Shown here in pieces: positions 38,787 to 48,174 of a stretch of 64,000 bases of DNA (the first letter of the stretch is position 1; each line of letters starts with the position of its first letter). The notes under the pieces are model-generated. The model saw only the letters and a list, made by a program, of their open reading frames with translations, ran no database searches and was not told where the DNA came from. This DNA is from Paenibacillus soyae (lineage in GTDB: Bacteria; Bacillota; Bacilli; Paenibacillales; Paenibacillaceae): positions 372,001-436,000 of the forward strand of contig NZ_JANIPJ010000002.1 of NCBI RefSeq assembly GCF_024623455.1, written 5' to 3'. The translations under genes were made by a program, and so were the position numbers.

Positions 38787-39949
38787 GTCGGCTCCACCTC
38801 CAGCAATTGATGATCGACGGCGACGAATTGATCGACGGCGACGACGGTAATTTCATCCGAATTCGGGTCGCCGATCGTGGCGCCCGCTTGAATGACCGCC
38901 CCTTCGCCGATAATCGCGCGATGGACTTGTGCTCCCGCTCCGATCGTTACGTTCGGCATAATCACCGATTCGGTAATCAGGCTTCCGATTTCCGTATGTA
39001 CCCCCGAGAACAGCACGGACCGGTCGACGATGCCTTCCAGGATGCAGCCTTCGGTCACGAGCGACGCCGTCACTTCCGCCGTATCTGTCGTCAGCTGAGC
39101 CGGTTTGTTCGGACTGACGGAGTAGATCCGCCACTCCGGATCGTAGAGCGACAACGCCGGCTCGTCGGCGATAAGATCCATGTTCGCCTCCCACAGCGAT
39201 TCGATCGTCCCGACATCCTTCCAATAGCCCTTGAACGGATAGCAGTGCATGCGCAAGCCATCGCGCATCATGGCCGGGATGACGTCTTTGCCGAAGTCAT
39301 GGCTGGAATTACGGTTGGCTTCATCGATTATCAAATACTTCTGCAACGCTTTCCACGTGAATATGTATACACCCATAGAGGCGATATTGCTTTTCGGGTT
39401 TTTCGGCTTCTCCTCGAACGCGGTTATCCGGTCTTCGTCGTCGATATGCATGACGCCGAAGCGGCTCGCTTCCTTCCACTCCACTTCGATGCCCGCGATC
39501 GTAAGATCGGCGCCGCATTTCTTGTGATGCTCCAGCATCAGCTCGTAATCCATTTTGTAGATGTGATCGCCGGAGATAACGAGCACATACTCCGGATCGT
39601 ATCGCTCGATAAACGCCATGTTCTGGTAAATGGCATTTGCCGTACCTTTGTACCAGACGCCGCCTTTCTGTTTCACGTATGGAGGCAGAATCGTCATGCC
39701 GCCGTCCCTCCGGTCTAGTCCCCACGGACTTCCGATTCCGAGATAGCGGTTGAGCTCGAGCGGCTGGTATTGCGTCAGAACCCCGACCGTATCGATGCCG
39801 GAATGAGCGCAATTGCTGAGAGTGAAGTCGATAATGCGATACTTCCCCCCGAAATAGACGGCGGGCTTCGCCAGATCCCTCGTCAAAACGCCCAATCGTT
39901 TACCTTCGCCGCCTGCGAGCAGCATAGCGATCATTTCTTTTCGGCCCAT
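38783..39949 (-). CDS. glgC: Glucose-1-phosphate adenylyltransferase
   Basis: Makes ADP-glucose from glucose 1-phosphate and ATP, the committed step of glycogen synthesis. 388 residues: [16 protein letters not shown] nucleotide loop, [34 protein letters not shown], and a C-terminal beta-helix with hexapeptide repeats. Start ATG 39949 (MGRKEM) has AAGGAGTG upstream; a GTG at 39958 is less well placed. Lies 15 bases after glgB. Confidence 0.95.
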   Translation of the reverse strand: MGRKEMIAMLLAGGEGKRLGVLTRDLAKPAVYFGGKYRIIDFTLSNCAHSGIDTVGVLTQYQPLELNRYLGIGSPWGLDRRDGGMTILPPYVKQKGGVWYKGTANAIYQNMAFIERYDPEYVLVISGDHIYKMDYELMLEHHKKCGADLTIAGIEVEWKEASRFGVMHIDDEDRITAFEEKPKNPKSNIASMGVYIFTWKALQKYLIIDEANRNSSHDFGKDVIPAMMRDGLRMHCYPFKGYWKDVGTIESLWEANMDLIADEPALSLYDPEWRIYSVSPNKPAQLTTDTAEVTASLVTEGCILEGIVDRSVLFSGVHTEIGSLITESVIMPNVTIGAGAQVHRAIIGEGAVIQAGATIGDPNSDEITVVAVDQFVAVDHQLLEVEPT

Positions 39950-39964
39950 GGACACCACTCCTTG

Positions 39965-41875
39965 TTATTGTGTGTTCCCCAGATAGGTCAGCAGCAGAAA
40001 GGTGTAGGGGGGGAGTTGAATCGAGATGCTTTGATTTAGGCCATGCCACTTCATGTTGTCACTGGTGTAGCAGGCAGTAGTCGCATTCTCTATATAGCCA
40101 CCGAACCGGGTGTCGCCGCTATGAATAAGCGGTTGGTACATGCCAGGCTCGGGAACGCCAATTCGGTAGTCGCGGTAATCGTGGCAGGAGAAGTTAGCGA
40201 TGATGACGGAGAAGCTTGATCGTCCGCGACGGATAAAAGATATGACGGATTGCTGCGCATTATGTACGTCGATCCATTGAAAGCAATCGGGATCCCGGTC
40301 CTTCTCCCAAAGCGAAGGCGTCTCGCGATAAACCTGATTAAGCTCGCGCACATAGCGATGCATGCTCTTATGGGAATCGTATTCGAGAACCATCCAATCG
40401 AGCATGTCGCCGTCCTTCCACTCGTCGAACTGGCCCCATTCGCCGCCCATGAACAACAGCTTCTTGCCGGGATGAGTCATCCAGTAGCCGTAGAGAAGCC
40501 GCAGCTGGTCGAACTTTTCTTCGTAGCTGCCCGGCATTTTGTTCAGCAGGGAACGTTTGCCGTGCACGACTTCGTCATGGGACAAAGGAAGCACGTAATT
40601 TTCAGAGAAAGCGTAGCAAAGCGAGAAAGTCAGCAGGTGATGGTGATGTTGTCTGTCGTTCGGATGAAGTTTCATATAGCGAAGCATATCGTTCATCCAG
40701 CCCATATTCCATTTGAAGTTGAAGCCAAGGCCACCCTGGTATGTAGGCGAGGTTACGGCGGGCCAGGCTGAGGAATCTTCTGCGATAATCAAGATGTCGG
40801 GGTAGTAACGAAATAAGGTCTCGTTCAGTAGTTTGAGGAATCGCAGAGCGTCCAAATTCTCTCTGCCGCCAAGCTCGTTATACGTGCGCATATGCGCGGG
40901 TTTATCCATGTGGAGATTCAACATATTCGCGACGGCGTCGACCCTGAAGCCGTCGATGTGGAAGACGTCCATCCAGTAGATCGCGTTCGAGATCAGGAAG
41001 CTGACGATTTCCCGTCGCGAGAAATCGAAGGCCAGCGTGCCCCACAAAGGCAGCTCGGCTCGATTCGGATCGGCCCCTTCGTAAAGCGGCGTCCCGTCGA
41101 ATCGGCGGAGACCGTGATCGTCTTTGCAGAAATGGCCGGGCACCCAGTCCAGAATGACGCCTAGACCGTTCTGATGGCAGCGGTCCACGAACCGTTTGAG
41201 CGCCGCAGGCTTGCCGTAGCGACTGGTCGGGCTGTAGAACCCGGTAATCTGATAGCCCCAAGACTGATCAAGGGGGTGCTCCGCGAGAGGCATCAGCTCG
41301 ATATGGGTATAGCCCATCTCGGCAGCGTACGGAATCAAGTCGTCCGCCAGCTCATCGTAGGTGTAGAAATCTTCTTTCCCTTTTATTTTCCAGGAACCGG
41401 CATGCACCTCGTAAATGAGCAGGGGACGATGATACGGCGCGTTTTTTTTCTTCCAACGCATCCATTTGCCGTCTTGCCATCTGTGGCCGGTCAGCCTCGC
41501 GACGATCGAAGCCGTGCCAGGCCGTCTTTCGGAGTAGAAGGCGTACGGATCCGCCTTGCGGATAACCGTTCCGTCCTTCGCGACTATCTCGTATTTGTAC
41601 AGCTCGCCTTCCTTCACCTTAGGGATAAACAACGCGTGCACGCCGGTGGTCCCGATCGGCACCATACGGTGATCGATCCCGTTCCAGCCGTTAAACCCGC
41701 CGATGACGCGTACTTCCTTTGCGTTCGGCGCCCATACCGCGAAGCGCACGCCTAGCCTGCCCTCGAATTTGACGGGATGCGCCCCCATGAAGCGGTAGCT
41801 ATGATACGAGGAACCTTGATTGAACAAGTAAATATCCTCTTCGGACAAACCGAAGAGCGTCGTCGTTGCCAGCAT
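39965..41875 (-). CDS. glgB: 1,4-alpha-glucan branching enzyme
   Basis: GH13 enzyme that makes alpha-1,6 branches. About 636 residues: N-terminal CBM48 domain (GVRFAVWAPNAKEVRVIGGFNGW), barrel with nucleophile D313 in HIDGFRVDAVAN and acid/base E366 in IIAEDSS, and a C-terminal beta domain. The start is taken as ATG 41875 (MLATTTLFGL) because GAGGTGA lies eight bases upstream. The same frame is open to 42007 with other ATGs but none with as good a site. First gene of glgB-C-D-A-GH15; no clear promoter was found upstream. Confidence 0.94.
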   Translation of the reverse strand: MLATTTLFGLSEEDIYLFNQGSSYHSYRFMGAHPVKFEGRLGVRFAVWAPNAKEVRVIGGFNGWNGIDHRMVPIGTTGVHALFIPKVKEGELYKYEIVAKDGTVIRKADPYAFYSERRPGTASIVARLTGHRWQDGKWMRWKKKNAPYHRPLLIYEVHAGSWKIKGKEDFYTYDELADDLIPYAAEMGYTHIELMPLAEHPLDQSWGYQITGFYSPTSRYGKPAALKRFVDRCHQNGLGVILDWVPGHFCKDDHGLRRFDGTPLYEGADPNRAELPLWGTLAFDFSRREIVSFLISNAIYWMDVFHIDGFRVDAVANMLNLHMDKPAHMRTYNELGGRENLDALRFLKLLNETLFRYYPDILIIAEDSSAWPAVTSPTYQGGLGFNFKWNMGWMNDMLRYMKLHPNDRQHHHHLLTFSLCYAFSENYVLPLSHDEVVHGKRSLLNKMPGSYEEKFDQLRLLYGYWMTHPGKKLLFMGGEWGQFDEWKDGDMLDWMVLEYDSHKSMHRYVRELNQVYRETPSLWEKDRDPDCFQWIDVHNAQQSVISFIRRGRSSFSVIIANFSCHDYRDYRIGVPEPGMYQPLIHSGDTRFGGYIENATTACYTSDNMKWHGLNQSISIQLPPYTFLLLTYLGNTQ

Positions 41876-42022
41876 GCGCAGCTTCACCTCATCGGAAGAG
41901 TATTTACGCCCATTATACATGGTTCTGTGAAAAAGAAACAACCCAGTTTTCATAGAACATGGCCATGTATGAAATGTATATGAAATGTAAACGTCAATAT
42001 TCTTCACATTTCGACGTAAACC

Positions 42023-42262
42023 CTATGAAAGTTTACTCCATCCGCCATGCGTCACGCGGTTAATATAATAATGCTTCGAGCAATAGCCCTTCGAAACGGC
42101 GTTATTGTCGCAATTGATCCAGCTGCAATTCACAACCTTTTTGACGCGTCTGGGTCTTACCGTGTTGGGATCTCCATGACGCAGCAAACGCTGATGATGC
42201 ATTGCGCACAGGCCTTTTGCTTTAACCGGCTTCAAACAGTTGTCCATGCTGCATTGTTCCAT
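42023..42262 (-). CDS. Small protein with two tandem CX4CX9CX2H zinc-binding motifs
   Basis: 79 residues made of two equal modules: C4-x4-C9-x9-C19-x2-H22 and C46-x4-C51-x9-C61-x2-H64, each followed by a short basic/aromatic helix and HGD or HGG. A basic linker PRRVKKVV joins them. The ligand spacing strongly suggests two small zinc knuckles for nucleic acid binding; similar single modules (C..C..KGLCxxHxxR..HGDP) occur in phage and actinobacterial proteins. GGGAGG precedes the ATG. Function unknown. Confidence 0.75.
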   Translation of the reverse strand: MEQCSMDNCLKPVKAKGLCAMHHQRLLRHGDPNTVRPRRVKKVVNCSWINCDNNAVSKGYCSKHYYINRVTHGGWSKLS

Positions 42263-42551
42263 TAGAAGTTCCTCCCTGTTCTTAAAGCGATATAAACCGT
42301 TTCACGCCTATTCCCATAACAGACTTAATATTAACGGGAAATAGGCGCACAATAAAGTTGGCTGTGCGCTCATAATAACGATTGCACACGACTAAAAGGC
42401 ATGGCAAGCTAATCATCTCCCCCCTTTCTGCTACGAAGTTTAAATAATTAAACCAAAATGAAGAATAGATGAATAATCCGACTTTTACCCTAGGAATTTC
42501 AACAGCGAGTCTATTATAATCAATAAGATTGGCAATGAAGGAGGTACGGAT
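42263..42551. other. Intergenic region with no supported gene
   Basis: 289 bases, AT-richer than its surroundings, between divergent genes. A TATAAT at about 42515 may be the -10 for the regulator gene downstream, but no -35 is clear. A 108-codon minus-strand frame crosses the region but has no ribosome binding site and overlaps the next gene. Confidence 0.5.
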
Positions 42552-43448
42552 TTGAAGGTTCATCAACAAATATTCCAGATGCTCGACCAGCCGATGGTCG
42601 TGCTGCAAGAAAAGAACGGCGAGATTTCGGTTGAGGACGCCAACTTTGCTTTCCTAGATTTGATCGGCTACACGCTTCCCCGTCTGAAAGCCAAAGAAGG
42701 GAAAGAACTGGCCGAACGGTTCCACATAGATCTGTCCAAACGCATCCTGAAGAGCGAAATCCGTCTCAAAACGAAGGCGAGAGTCCAGCTCCGGCTTCGC
42801 ATCGAGCAGCTGCCGTTACCGGAATCGCCCGGGGACGACTGCCGCCGCGCTTTAATTATCGCGGAGGATTTAACCGCGTACAGCTGGATCGAGCAGCAGC
42901 TCGAGCGCGGCAAAGTGCTCATGAGCGGCGTCGTCGACAAACATCTGCATATTCGTTTCCTTCGAGACAGCTTGGCGCCGCTCATGTTCGAGCCGGATCA
43001 AACCTTGGAGGACGAGACCCTGTTGCAGTTCATAGCGGAGAATGACCGCGAACGCCTGCTGCAGCTCATGAACGAAGCCTGCGAGCATTACGAGGAGAGA
43101 AGTCTTACCATCCACACCAGCAAGCTTAGCGGCGTTGAGCTGGAGCTGGAGCTCACGTTCTCCCCGATTCGCAACGGCGTCGGCAAATGCAACGTCATGG
43201 CGTTCGTCATCTGGGATTTCAGACCGGTCGGCGAAGACGAGATCGATCCATCGATGAAGCTCAAGATTTGGATGGCCAAGCGCGATATGACGGCCGGCCA
43301 GCTCTCCGAAGCGACGGGTATTTCCCTTCAGACGATTTCGAAGCTTCGCAACGGAAAAATCAACAAGCCCCAGAGGCTTACAGCAGAGCTGATCGCCTCG
43401 GAGCTTGGCATAGAAACCTCTGCTATATGGCCGGCGACGCGCAAGTAA
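42552..43448 (+). CDS. PAS-like sensor with C-terminal XRE helix-turn-helix
   Basis: 298 residues. Two stretches look like PAS domains: residues about 5-115 (FQMLDQPMVVLQE..ANFAFLDLIGYT, ending in RRALIIAEDLT) and 118-225 (VVDKHLHIRFL..LLQFIAENDRERLLQLM, ending in FVIWDFRPV). Residues 231-294 form a Cro/XRE helix-turn-helix (MTAGQLSEATGISLQTISKLRNGKINKP). No kinase or ATPase domain. TTG start at 42552 behind GAAGGAGG. It ends three bases from the helD stop in convergent orientation. Probably a one-component sensor-regulator; ligand and targets unknown. Confidence 0.75.
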   Translation: MKVHQQIFQMLDQPMVVLQEKNGEISVEDANFAFLDLIGYTLPRLKAKEGKELAERFHIDLSKRILKSEIRLKTKARVQLRLRIEQLPLPESPGDDCRRALIIAEDLTAYSWIEQQLERGKVLMSGVVDKHLHIRFLRDSLAPLMFEPDQTLEDETLLQFIAENDRERLLQLMNEACEHYEERSLTIHTSKLSGVELELELTFSPIRNGVGKCNVMAFVIWDFRPVGEDEIDPSMKLKIWMAKRDMTAGQLSEATGISLQTISKLRNGKINKPQRLTAELIASELGIETSAIWPATRK

Positions 43449-43451
43449 ATG

Positions 43452-45809
43452 CTAAGAAAAATCGCCGGAACGCGTATCTAGAAAAGGAGTTAGCTCTCCT
43501 TCGTGGAACAAGTGAAGCTCATGCATCGCTCTTGTGCAGGCCGTATAAAACAATTTCCTTTCGCTTTCTCGAGAGTAAACCCTGGCTGACGCGTCGGCTA
43601 TGACGACCGCGTCGAATTCGACACCCTTCGCCAAATAGGCGGGAATAACGACCTTGCCCTTCTCGAACGTGACGGTCTCTTTCTCGATGAGCCGAATACC
43701 CTGCGTTTGGTCCGCGAGCTTCGCATACAGAATCTTGCTCTCCTCCGCCGTCTTGCAGATAACCGCGACGGATTCGAAGCCCGAGGCGCTTAGTTCCCGG
43801 AGCTTATCCGCGATGAGAGTCGGAAGCGCCCCCGGCCGTTCGGCTCTATTGATCGTCGGCTCCTCTCCGTTTCGGTTGAACGGCTCGATCCGCTCGCCTC
43901 CATCGATAATCCGCGCGGCGAACTCCACGATTTGTTTCGTCGAGCGGTAGCTCCTAAGCAGCGTAATCCGCTCCGTCTCCTCCGGCTCGAACAGCTCGTT
44001 CAGCGTATGGAATATTTCTCCCGTTCCGGAATGAGCGAAGATGGATTGATTGAAATCTCCCAGCAGCGTCATCCGGCTGTTCGGGAATATCCGGCGCAAA
44101 TAACGATATTGGAACTCGGAGTAATCCTGGGCCTCGTCTACGAACACGTATTTGACCGTCGTGTGCGTATGGAAGCCCTCCAGCTTTTCTTTCAAATAAC
44201 AATACGGCGTCGCGTCCTCGTAAGGCATCAAGCCTTGCTCCAGCCTGCCGAGCGTGTCCGCCTGCACCGCTTCCCATTCCCCCGCCGTGAAACCGGCCGG
44301 ACCGCCGACCGGATTTCCTTCTACATGTCCAGGCTCGTATAACGCCTTGTAGATCCCGGGCATATCCAGGAACAAGCCCCGCTTGACGCGGCTTCGCAAT
44401 TTTTTGAACCGCTCCTGAACGACGCCCGCCGCCAGAAACTCCCGCTCCGATTCGTAGTCGTCGTGCGACTGCTCCGTGAACTTGTTTTTTCGCCGAAGCT
44501 CTTGATAGGCGATGGTATAGGCTTCGTTGTCCAGCAGCTCGATCGCGTCCATGACCCACTTCTTTTTGCGTTCCAGCTTGCTTAGTCGGGTCAGCTCCTT
44601 CAGCAGCCACGTACGCAGCATCCGCAGCCGGTTCGGTATCGTTACGCCTCTGTCCAGCTGGTAGAACTGCTCGGCTATCGCGCTCGCCGTGATGAGCGGG
44701 CGGCCGCGGAACATAATCGATTTGAAGAGAAGTCCCCGGTGTCCAAGCCGAGACGCATAGGCGTCGATCAGATCCATATAGGCCGCGCTCGACTTGGCCT
44801 GAATTCCCAGCATTCTTGTCTCATACCCCGCTTCACCCGTAGCCGTCAGGGTATACTCCATTTGGACGAAAGGATCCTCAACCTCGAAGTCCCGTCCGAC
44901 GCGATGCTCCAAATATTGCAGATAGGTCGTTTGATTCATATTTTTTTCGCCAAGCTCCGGCAGCACTGTCGAAATATAGCTGTTGAACATCGGATTCGGC
45001 GAAAACAACACGATTTGGTCGGCGCTCAAGGTGCCGCGGAATCTGTAGAGCAAATAGGCGACGCGCTGAAGCGCGGCTGACGTTTTCCCGCTTCCCGCCG
45101 CTCCCTGCACGATTAGAAGCTTCGCCCGATCGTTACGGATGATCCGATTCTGCTCCTGCTGGATCGTGGCGACGATGCTTTTCATTGCCGCGTCCGAGCC
45201 TTTGCCTAGCACCTCCTGCAGCAGCTCGTCTCCGATCGTAACACCCGTATCGAACATGCTTTTGATGACGCCGCCGCGGATCATGAATTGGCGTTTCAAC
45301 GTCATTTCTCCGCGAACCTCGCCTTCCGGCGTCTTGTAGACGACCGGACCGGGACCATAATCGTAATAAAGACTGGAAACAGGCGCTCTCCAATCGTAGA
45401 TCAAATACTGCTCTCCGCTTTCATCCAGCAGCGACCCGACGCCCAAATAAATTTGATCCGGCTCTGAGCCGGCAGGCGCGCCTTCTTCGACCAGATCGAT
45501 TCTGCCGAAGTAAGGGGATGCCTGCAGTCTTTCAAGCGTCGCCAGCTGCTCCTTCATGTGACGGTGACTTCGCTCCCGCTCCGACAGCAGTTCCGCCTGC
45601 TGCTTCATGCTGGCGTACGTCTCGGCCGTTTCGGCGGAATCCTCGAAGTTGACGGTGACGTCCTCCCAGAAGTCGCGGCGGATATCGACAATTTCGCCGT
45701 GGATGCCGCCTGTTCTCTCCCGCAAGTAGCCGATTCTTTGCTTAATCATGGACGTCAACCGATCCACGCGCGCTTGCTCTTGTTCACGTTCCTTGTCGAT
45801 AATGGACAT
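43452..45809 (-). CDS. helD: RNA polymerase recycling motor HelD (UvrD-like helicase family)
   Basis: 785 residues, close to B. subtilis HelD (774). N-terminal helical arm (about 1-100, coiled coil that enters the polymerase secondary channel in known structures), split superfamily I ATPase domains with Walker A GAAGSGKTSAALQR (K242), VFVDEAQDYSEFQYR, LLGDFNQSIFAH, and a C-terminal motif VIPAYLAKGVEFDAVVI. Start ATG 45809 has GGAGGAGG upstream and lies 26 bases inside the preceding hydrolase gene. HelD clears stalled polymerase from DNA; some relatives protect against rifampicin. Confidence 0.9.
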   Translation of the reverse strand: MSIIDKEREQEQARVDRLTSMIKQRIGYLRERTGGIHGEIVDIRRDFWEDVTVNFEDSAETAETYASMKQQAELLSERERSHRHMKEQLATLERLQASPYFGRIDLVEEGAPAGSEPDQIYLGVGSLLDESGEQYLIYDWRAPVSSLYYDYGPGPVVYKTPEGEVRGEMTLKRQFMIRGGVIKSMFDTGVTIGDELLQEVLGKGSDAAMKSIVATIQQEQNRIIRNDRAKLLIVQGAAGSGKTSAALQRVAYLLYRFRGTLSADQIVLFSPNPMFNSYISTVLPELGEKNMNQTTYLQYLEHRVGRDFEVEDPFVQMEYTLTATGEAGYETRMLGIQAKSSAAYMDLIDAYASRLGHRGLLFKSIMFRGRPLITASAIAEQFYQLDRGVTIPNRLRMLRTWLLKELTRLSKLERKKKWVMDAIELLDNEAYTIAYQELRRKNKFTEQSHDDYESEREFLAAGVVQERFKKLRSRVKRGLFLDMPGIYKALYEPGHVEGNPVGGPAGFTAGEWEAVQADTLGRLEQGLMPYEDATPYCYLKEKLEGFHTHTTVKYVFVDEAQDYSEFQYRYLRRIFPNSRMTLLGDFNQSIFAHSGTGEIFHTLNELFEPEETERITLLRSYRSTKQIVEFAARIIDGGERIEPFNRNGEEPTINRAERPGALPTLIADKLRELSASGFESVAVICKTAEESKILYAKLADQTQGIRLIEKETVTFEKGKVVIPAYLAKGVEFDAVVIADASARVYSRESERKLFYTACTRAMHELHLFHEGELTPFLDTRSGDFS

Positions 45810-48174
45810 AAGCTCCTCCTCCCGGCATGAACCCGATATCGTCCAGCAGCACTTTACCTCGCTCGCTCTGGAAGCGGAACGCAACGCTGCTGATGTCGCC
45901 GGCCGTTATCGCGGTCTGTGCCCCGTTGCCGGCCTTGTCTTCCGCGCTTGCTTTATTATGCTCGAACAAGGCGAGCGGAATGATATAGGTTTGGGCCACG
46001 GCCTCCGTTGGATTTTTGTATTTGCTGTTTTTCACTTCGCGCTCCAGCTTACCAAGCGTCAAAAAAGAAGTGTAAGCCGGCTCTCCCGGCATCATGAATG
46101 AGCGAAGCGGCAGAATATACGAAGCTCCGTCTCGCGTAGCAATCGCAATCTCGAGGTCGGGCAGCGGCGGAAGCGGCTCCTCGTACGTTCCGTTCGACAG
46201 CTCCCATTCCAAATTCGACAGGGAGAATACGAGCCTGTCCGCTTCGGACTCGCTCTTGCTCAGCGCATCCTTCGAAAGGGACAAGGTGAACAAAGCGCCA
46301 GGCTTCTCCCAGTGAAGCGCCATGCCGGAAGTGCCTTTATGATTGCCGTCGCGGTCCTTAGCCTGCTGTTTCGCAGCGCTTTTCATCCCTTCGGCGTCCG
46401 TCCGTTCAATACCCGATTGCCTCGAAGAATCGAAGCTGGCAAGACGCGCCATGTTGGCGTCATCGTAACGAACGATATAATCCGTCGTATCGGTCGGCAG
46501 CCAATCGGCCCCCGATCGGTAATCCTGGAATAACGCTTTGTACTCTTGGCGGCCGTGAAGCGTCGCCTCGAGAAAGGCCGAGATGAACACCTTAGCGGCT
46601 AGCCGCTGATCCTCGGCCGGCATCATCCCTTTGCGGTTCAGCAGAAGGCCTCCCGGCAGTCTTTCGTCCATATGCCCCCAGGATGTGTTGAATTGGCTGT
46701 GATTCGCTCTCGAGAGATAGACCGCCGCTTTGAATAAGTCGGACTGCGCCCCGAACGTCGTCCGGTGATACTGGCGCTCGCCGTAAAAGTTGTTCACGTC
46801 CCCGTCCATCGCCCCTTGAAGGGTTAAGTAGTTCACGTCCGTCAATTTGGCGGACAGATCGTCTACGCGTTTGTCCGTCGGAGCAATCGCAATGACGGAG
46901 CGGATATTAATCTCCTCCAGACTCTGGAACGTCTCATCCTCCGCGAACCACCTTCCCCGGTCCGCCGCGATGGAGACGGCTTGTCCCCCTCTTGAATGCC
47001 CAATGAGCGCAACCTTCTCCCAATCAATGCGTCCCTCGAACGGATTAGCCGAACCGTTAGACTCGGACAACGTTTGAAGCTGCTGCAGGTGCTTAAGCAG
47101 CAGCCAGCCTCTCATCTTCATATCGTCGTTCGGCAAGCTCGACCATACCGAATAGTTCAAGAAATTAGCGTCGACCGACACCGCGATCATTCCTCGGCTG
47201 GCCAACAATTCCCCCAAATACGCGTAGCCGCCGTCCGAAAAATATTCCATGAGATGATTCCCGTGCACGATCAGCACGAGGGGAAAAGGACCATCCCCCT
47301 CGGGCATCCATACCGTGCCGTTAAGAGGGAGCTCATGCTGATCAAAGCCCCAAAACGCTGATTTAAGCTTAGGCCAATAGGTAATATAATCCGAAGCGTC
47401 TACGGGTTCGGTTATGAGATCGACTTCTTCTCCGAACCGGCCGCGGTATTTATCTTTGCCGCTTCCATAGCTGAACGAGAGAACGGAATAGTCTCCGGCA
47501 CTCGCCGGGTTAACGGCCTCGAGCGGTTCAACGACAGCAACAGACTCGTTGACGCCGTTGTTGTCCGACGCAGCCTCCTGGCGCGCAGGCGGCTCCAGGG
47601 GAGCCGGCCAGCCGATGCCGATCGCCGTTATTCCCGCCGTGGCGGCAAGCGCTGCGCTGATGTACACTTTCCGTACGGGACGAATCCCCGATGTCGCAAT
47701 GACGCCCAGCAGAAGGCTGAAGATCAGGCCGATAAGGGCATAAAGCAGGCCAAGAATGATGGCATAGACGAAGCCGACCTCGGTATAATGCAGAATGACG
47801 ACGCCTTGTACCCCCGTATAGATGAACGAAGCGGAGAGCCTCCGCGGCAGCGGTATATATAGGAAAGAAAACAAGCAGGAAAGGACAAAACCAACCATCA
47901 GCATCAATGCTCCGTTCGCGCTTTGGAACAGAAGCATATCCAGCCACACGCCGAGGCCCGTCGGCATGCCAAGAGCCGCGAGCGCCATGGCAGCCGCGCC
48001 GAATAGCGCGAGTCCCCCCGCCGCGAATGCGGTAAGACGGCTCTCCCGCTGCAGGCGAGCTCTATACCGGACAAGGAACCAACGGCCCAGCTTCCGAAGC
48101 CTTTGCCGCTTAACCGGAGGCGGGGATTCGCTTGCCGCAGGCAGCCCTCCGTTCGCTTCTAGATTCTCCTCCAT
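45784..48174 (-). CDS. Membrane-anchored alpha/beta hydrolase with C-terminal beta domain
   Basis: 796 residues in three parts. Residues about 25-200 carry six or so transmembrane helices; about 270-580 form an alpha/beta-hydrolase with LVLIVHGNHLMEYFSDGG (oxyanion loop) and nucleophile S394 in GHSRGG; the last 190 residues are a beta-rich domain ending ISSVAFRFQSERGKVLLDDIGF, like carbohydrate- or galactose-binding modules. Start ATG 48174 behind GGGGGAG, 16 bases inside the ABC ATPase gene. The hydrolase part probably faces outward. Substrate unknown; lipase/esterase or S9-like peptidase activity is possible. Confidence 0.78.
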   Translation of the reverse strand: MEENLEANGGLPAASESPPPVKRQRLRKLGRWFLVRYRARLQRESRLTAFAAGGLALFGAAAMALAALGMPTGLGVWLDMLLFQSANGALMLMVGFVLSCLFSFLYIPLPRRLSASFIYTGVQGVVILHYTEVGFVYAIILGLLYALIGLIFSLLLGVIATSGIRPVRKVYISAALAATAGITAIGIGWPAPLEPPARQEAASDNNGVNESVAVVEPLEAVNPASAGDYSVLSFSYGSGKDKYRGRFGEEVDLITEPVDASDYITYWPKLKSAFWGFDQHELPLNGTVWMPEGDGPFPLVLIVHGNHLMEYFSDGGYAYLGELLASRGMIAVSVDANFLNYSVWSSLPNDDMKMRGWLLLKHLQQLQTLSESNGSANPFEGRIDWEKVALIGHSRGGQAVSIAADRGRWFAEDETFQSLEEINIRSVIAIAPTDKRVDDLSAKLTDVNYLTLQGAMDGDVNNFYGERQYHRTTFGAQSDLFKAAVYLSRANHSQFNTSWGHMDERLPGGLLLNRKGMMPAEDQRLAAKVFISAFLEATLHGRQEYKALFQDYRSGADWLPTDTTDYIVRYDDANMARLASFDSSRQSGIERTDAEGMKSAAKQQAKDRDGNHKGTSGMALHWEKPGALFTLSLSKDALSKSESEADRLVFSLSNLEWELSNGTYEEPLPPLPDLEIAIATRDGASYILPLRSFMMPGEPAYTSFLTLGKLEREVKNSKYKNPTEAVAQTYIIPLALFEHNKASAEDKAGNGAQTAITAGDISSVAFRFQSERGKVLLDDIGFMPGGGAYVHYRQGT

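Noticed and set aside
41925..42010. A sigma-E-like CATACATG and a TTGACG upstream of glgB
   Set aside because: No partner element at suitable spacing for either, so no promoter is called for the glycogen operon.
42282..42608. A 108-codon minus-strand frame before the zinc-knuckle gene
   Set aside because: No ribosome binding site, no family, and it overlaps the start and ribosome binding site of the PAS-like regulator gene.
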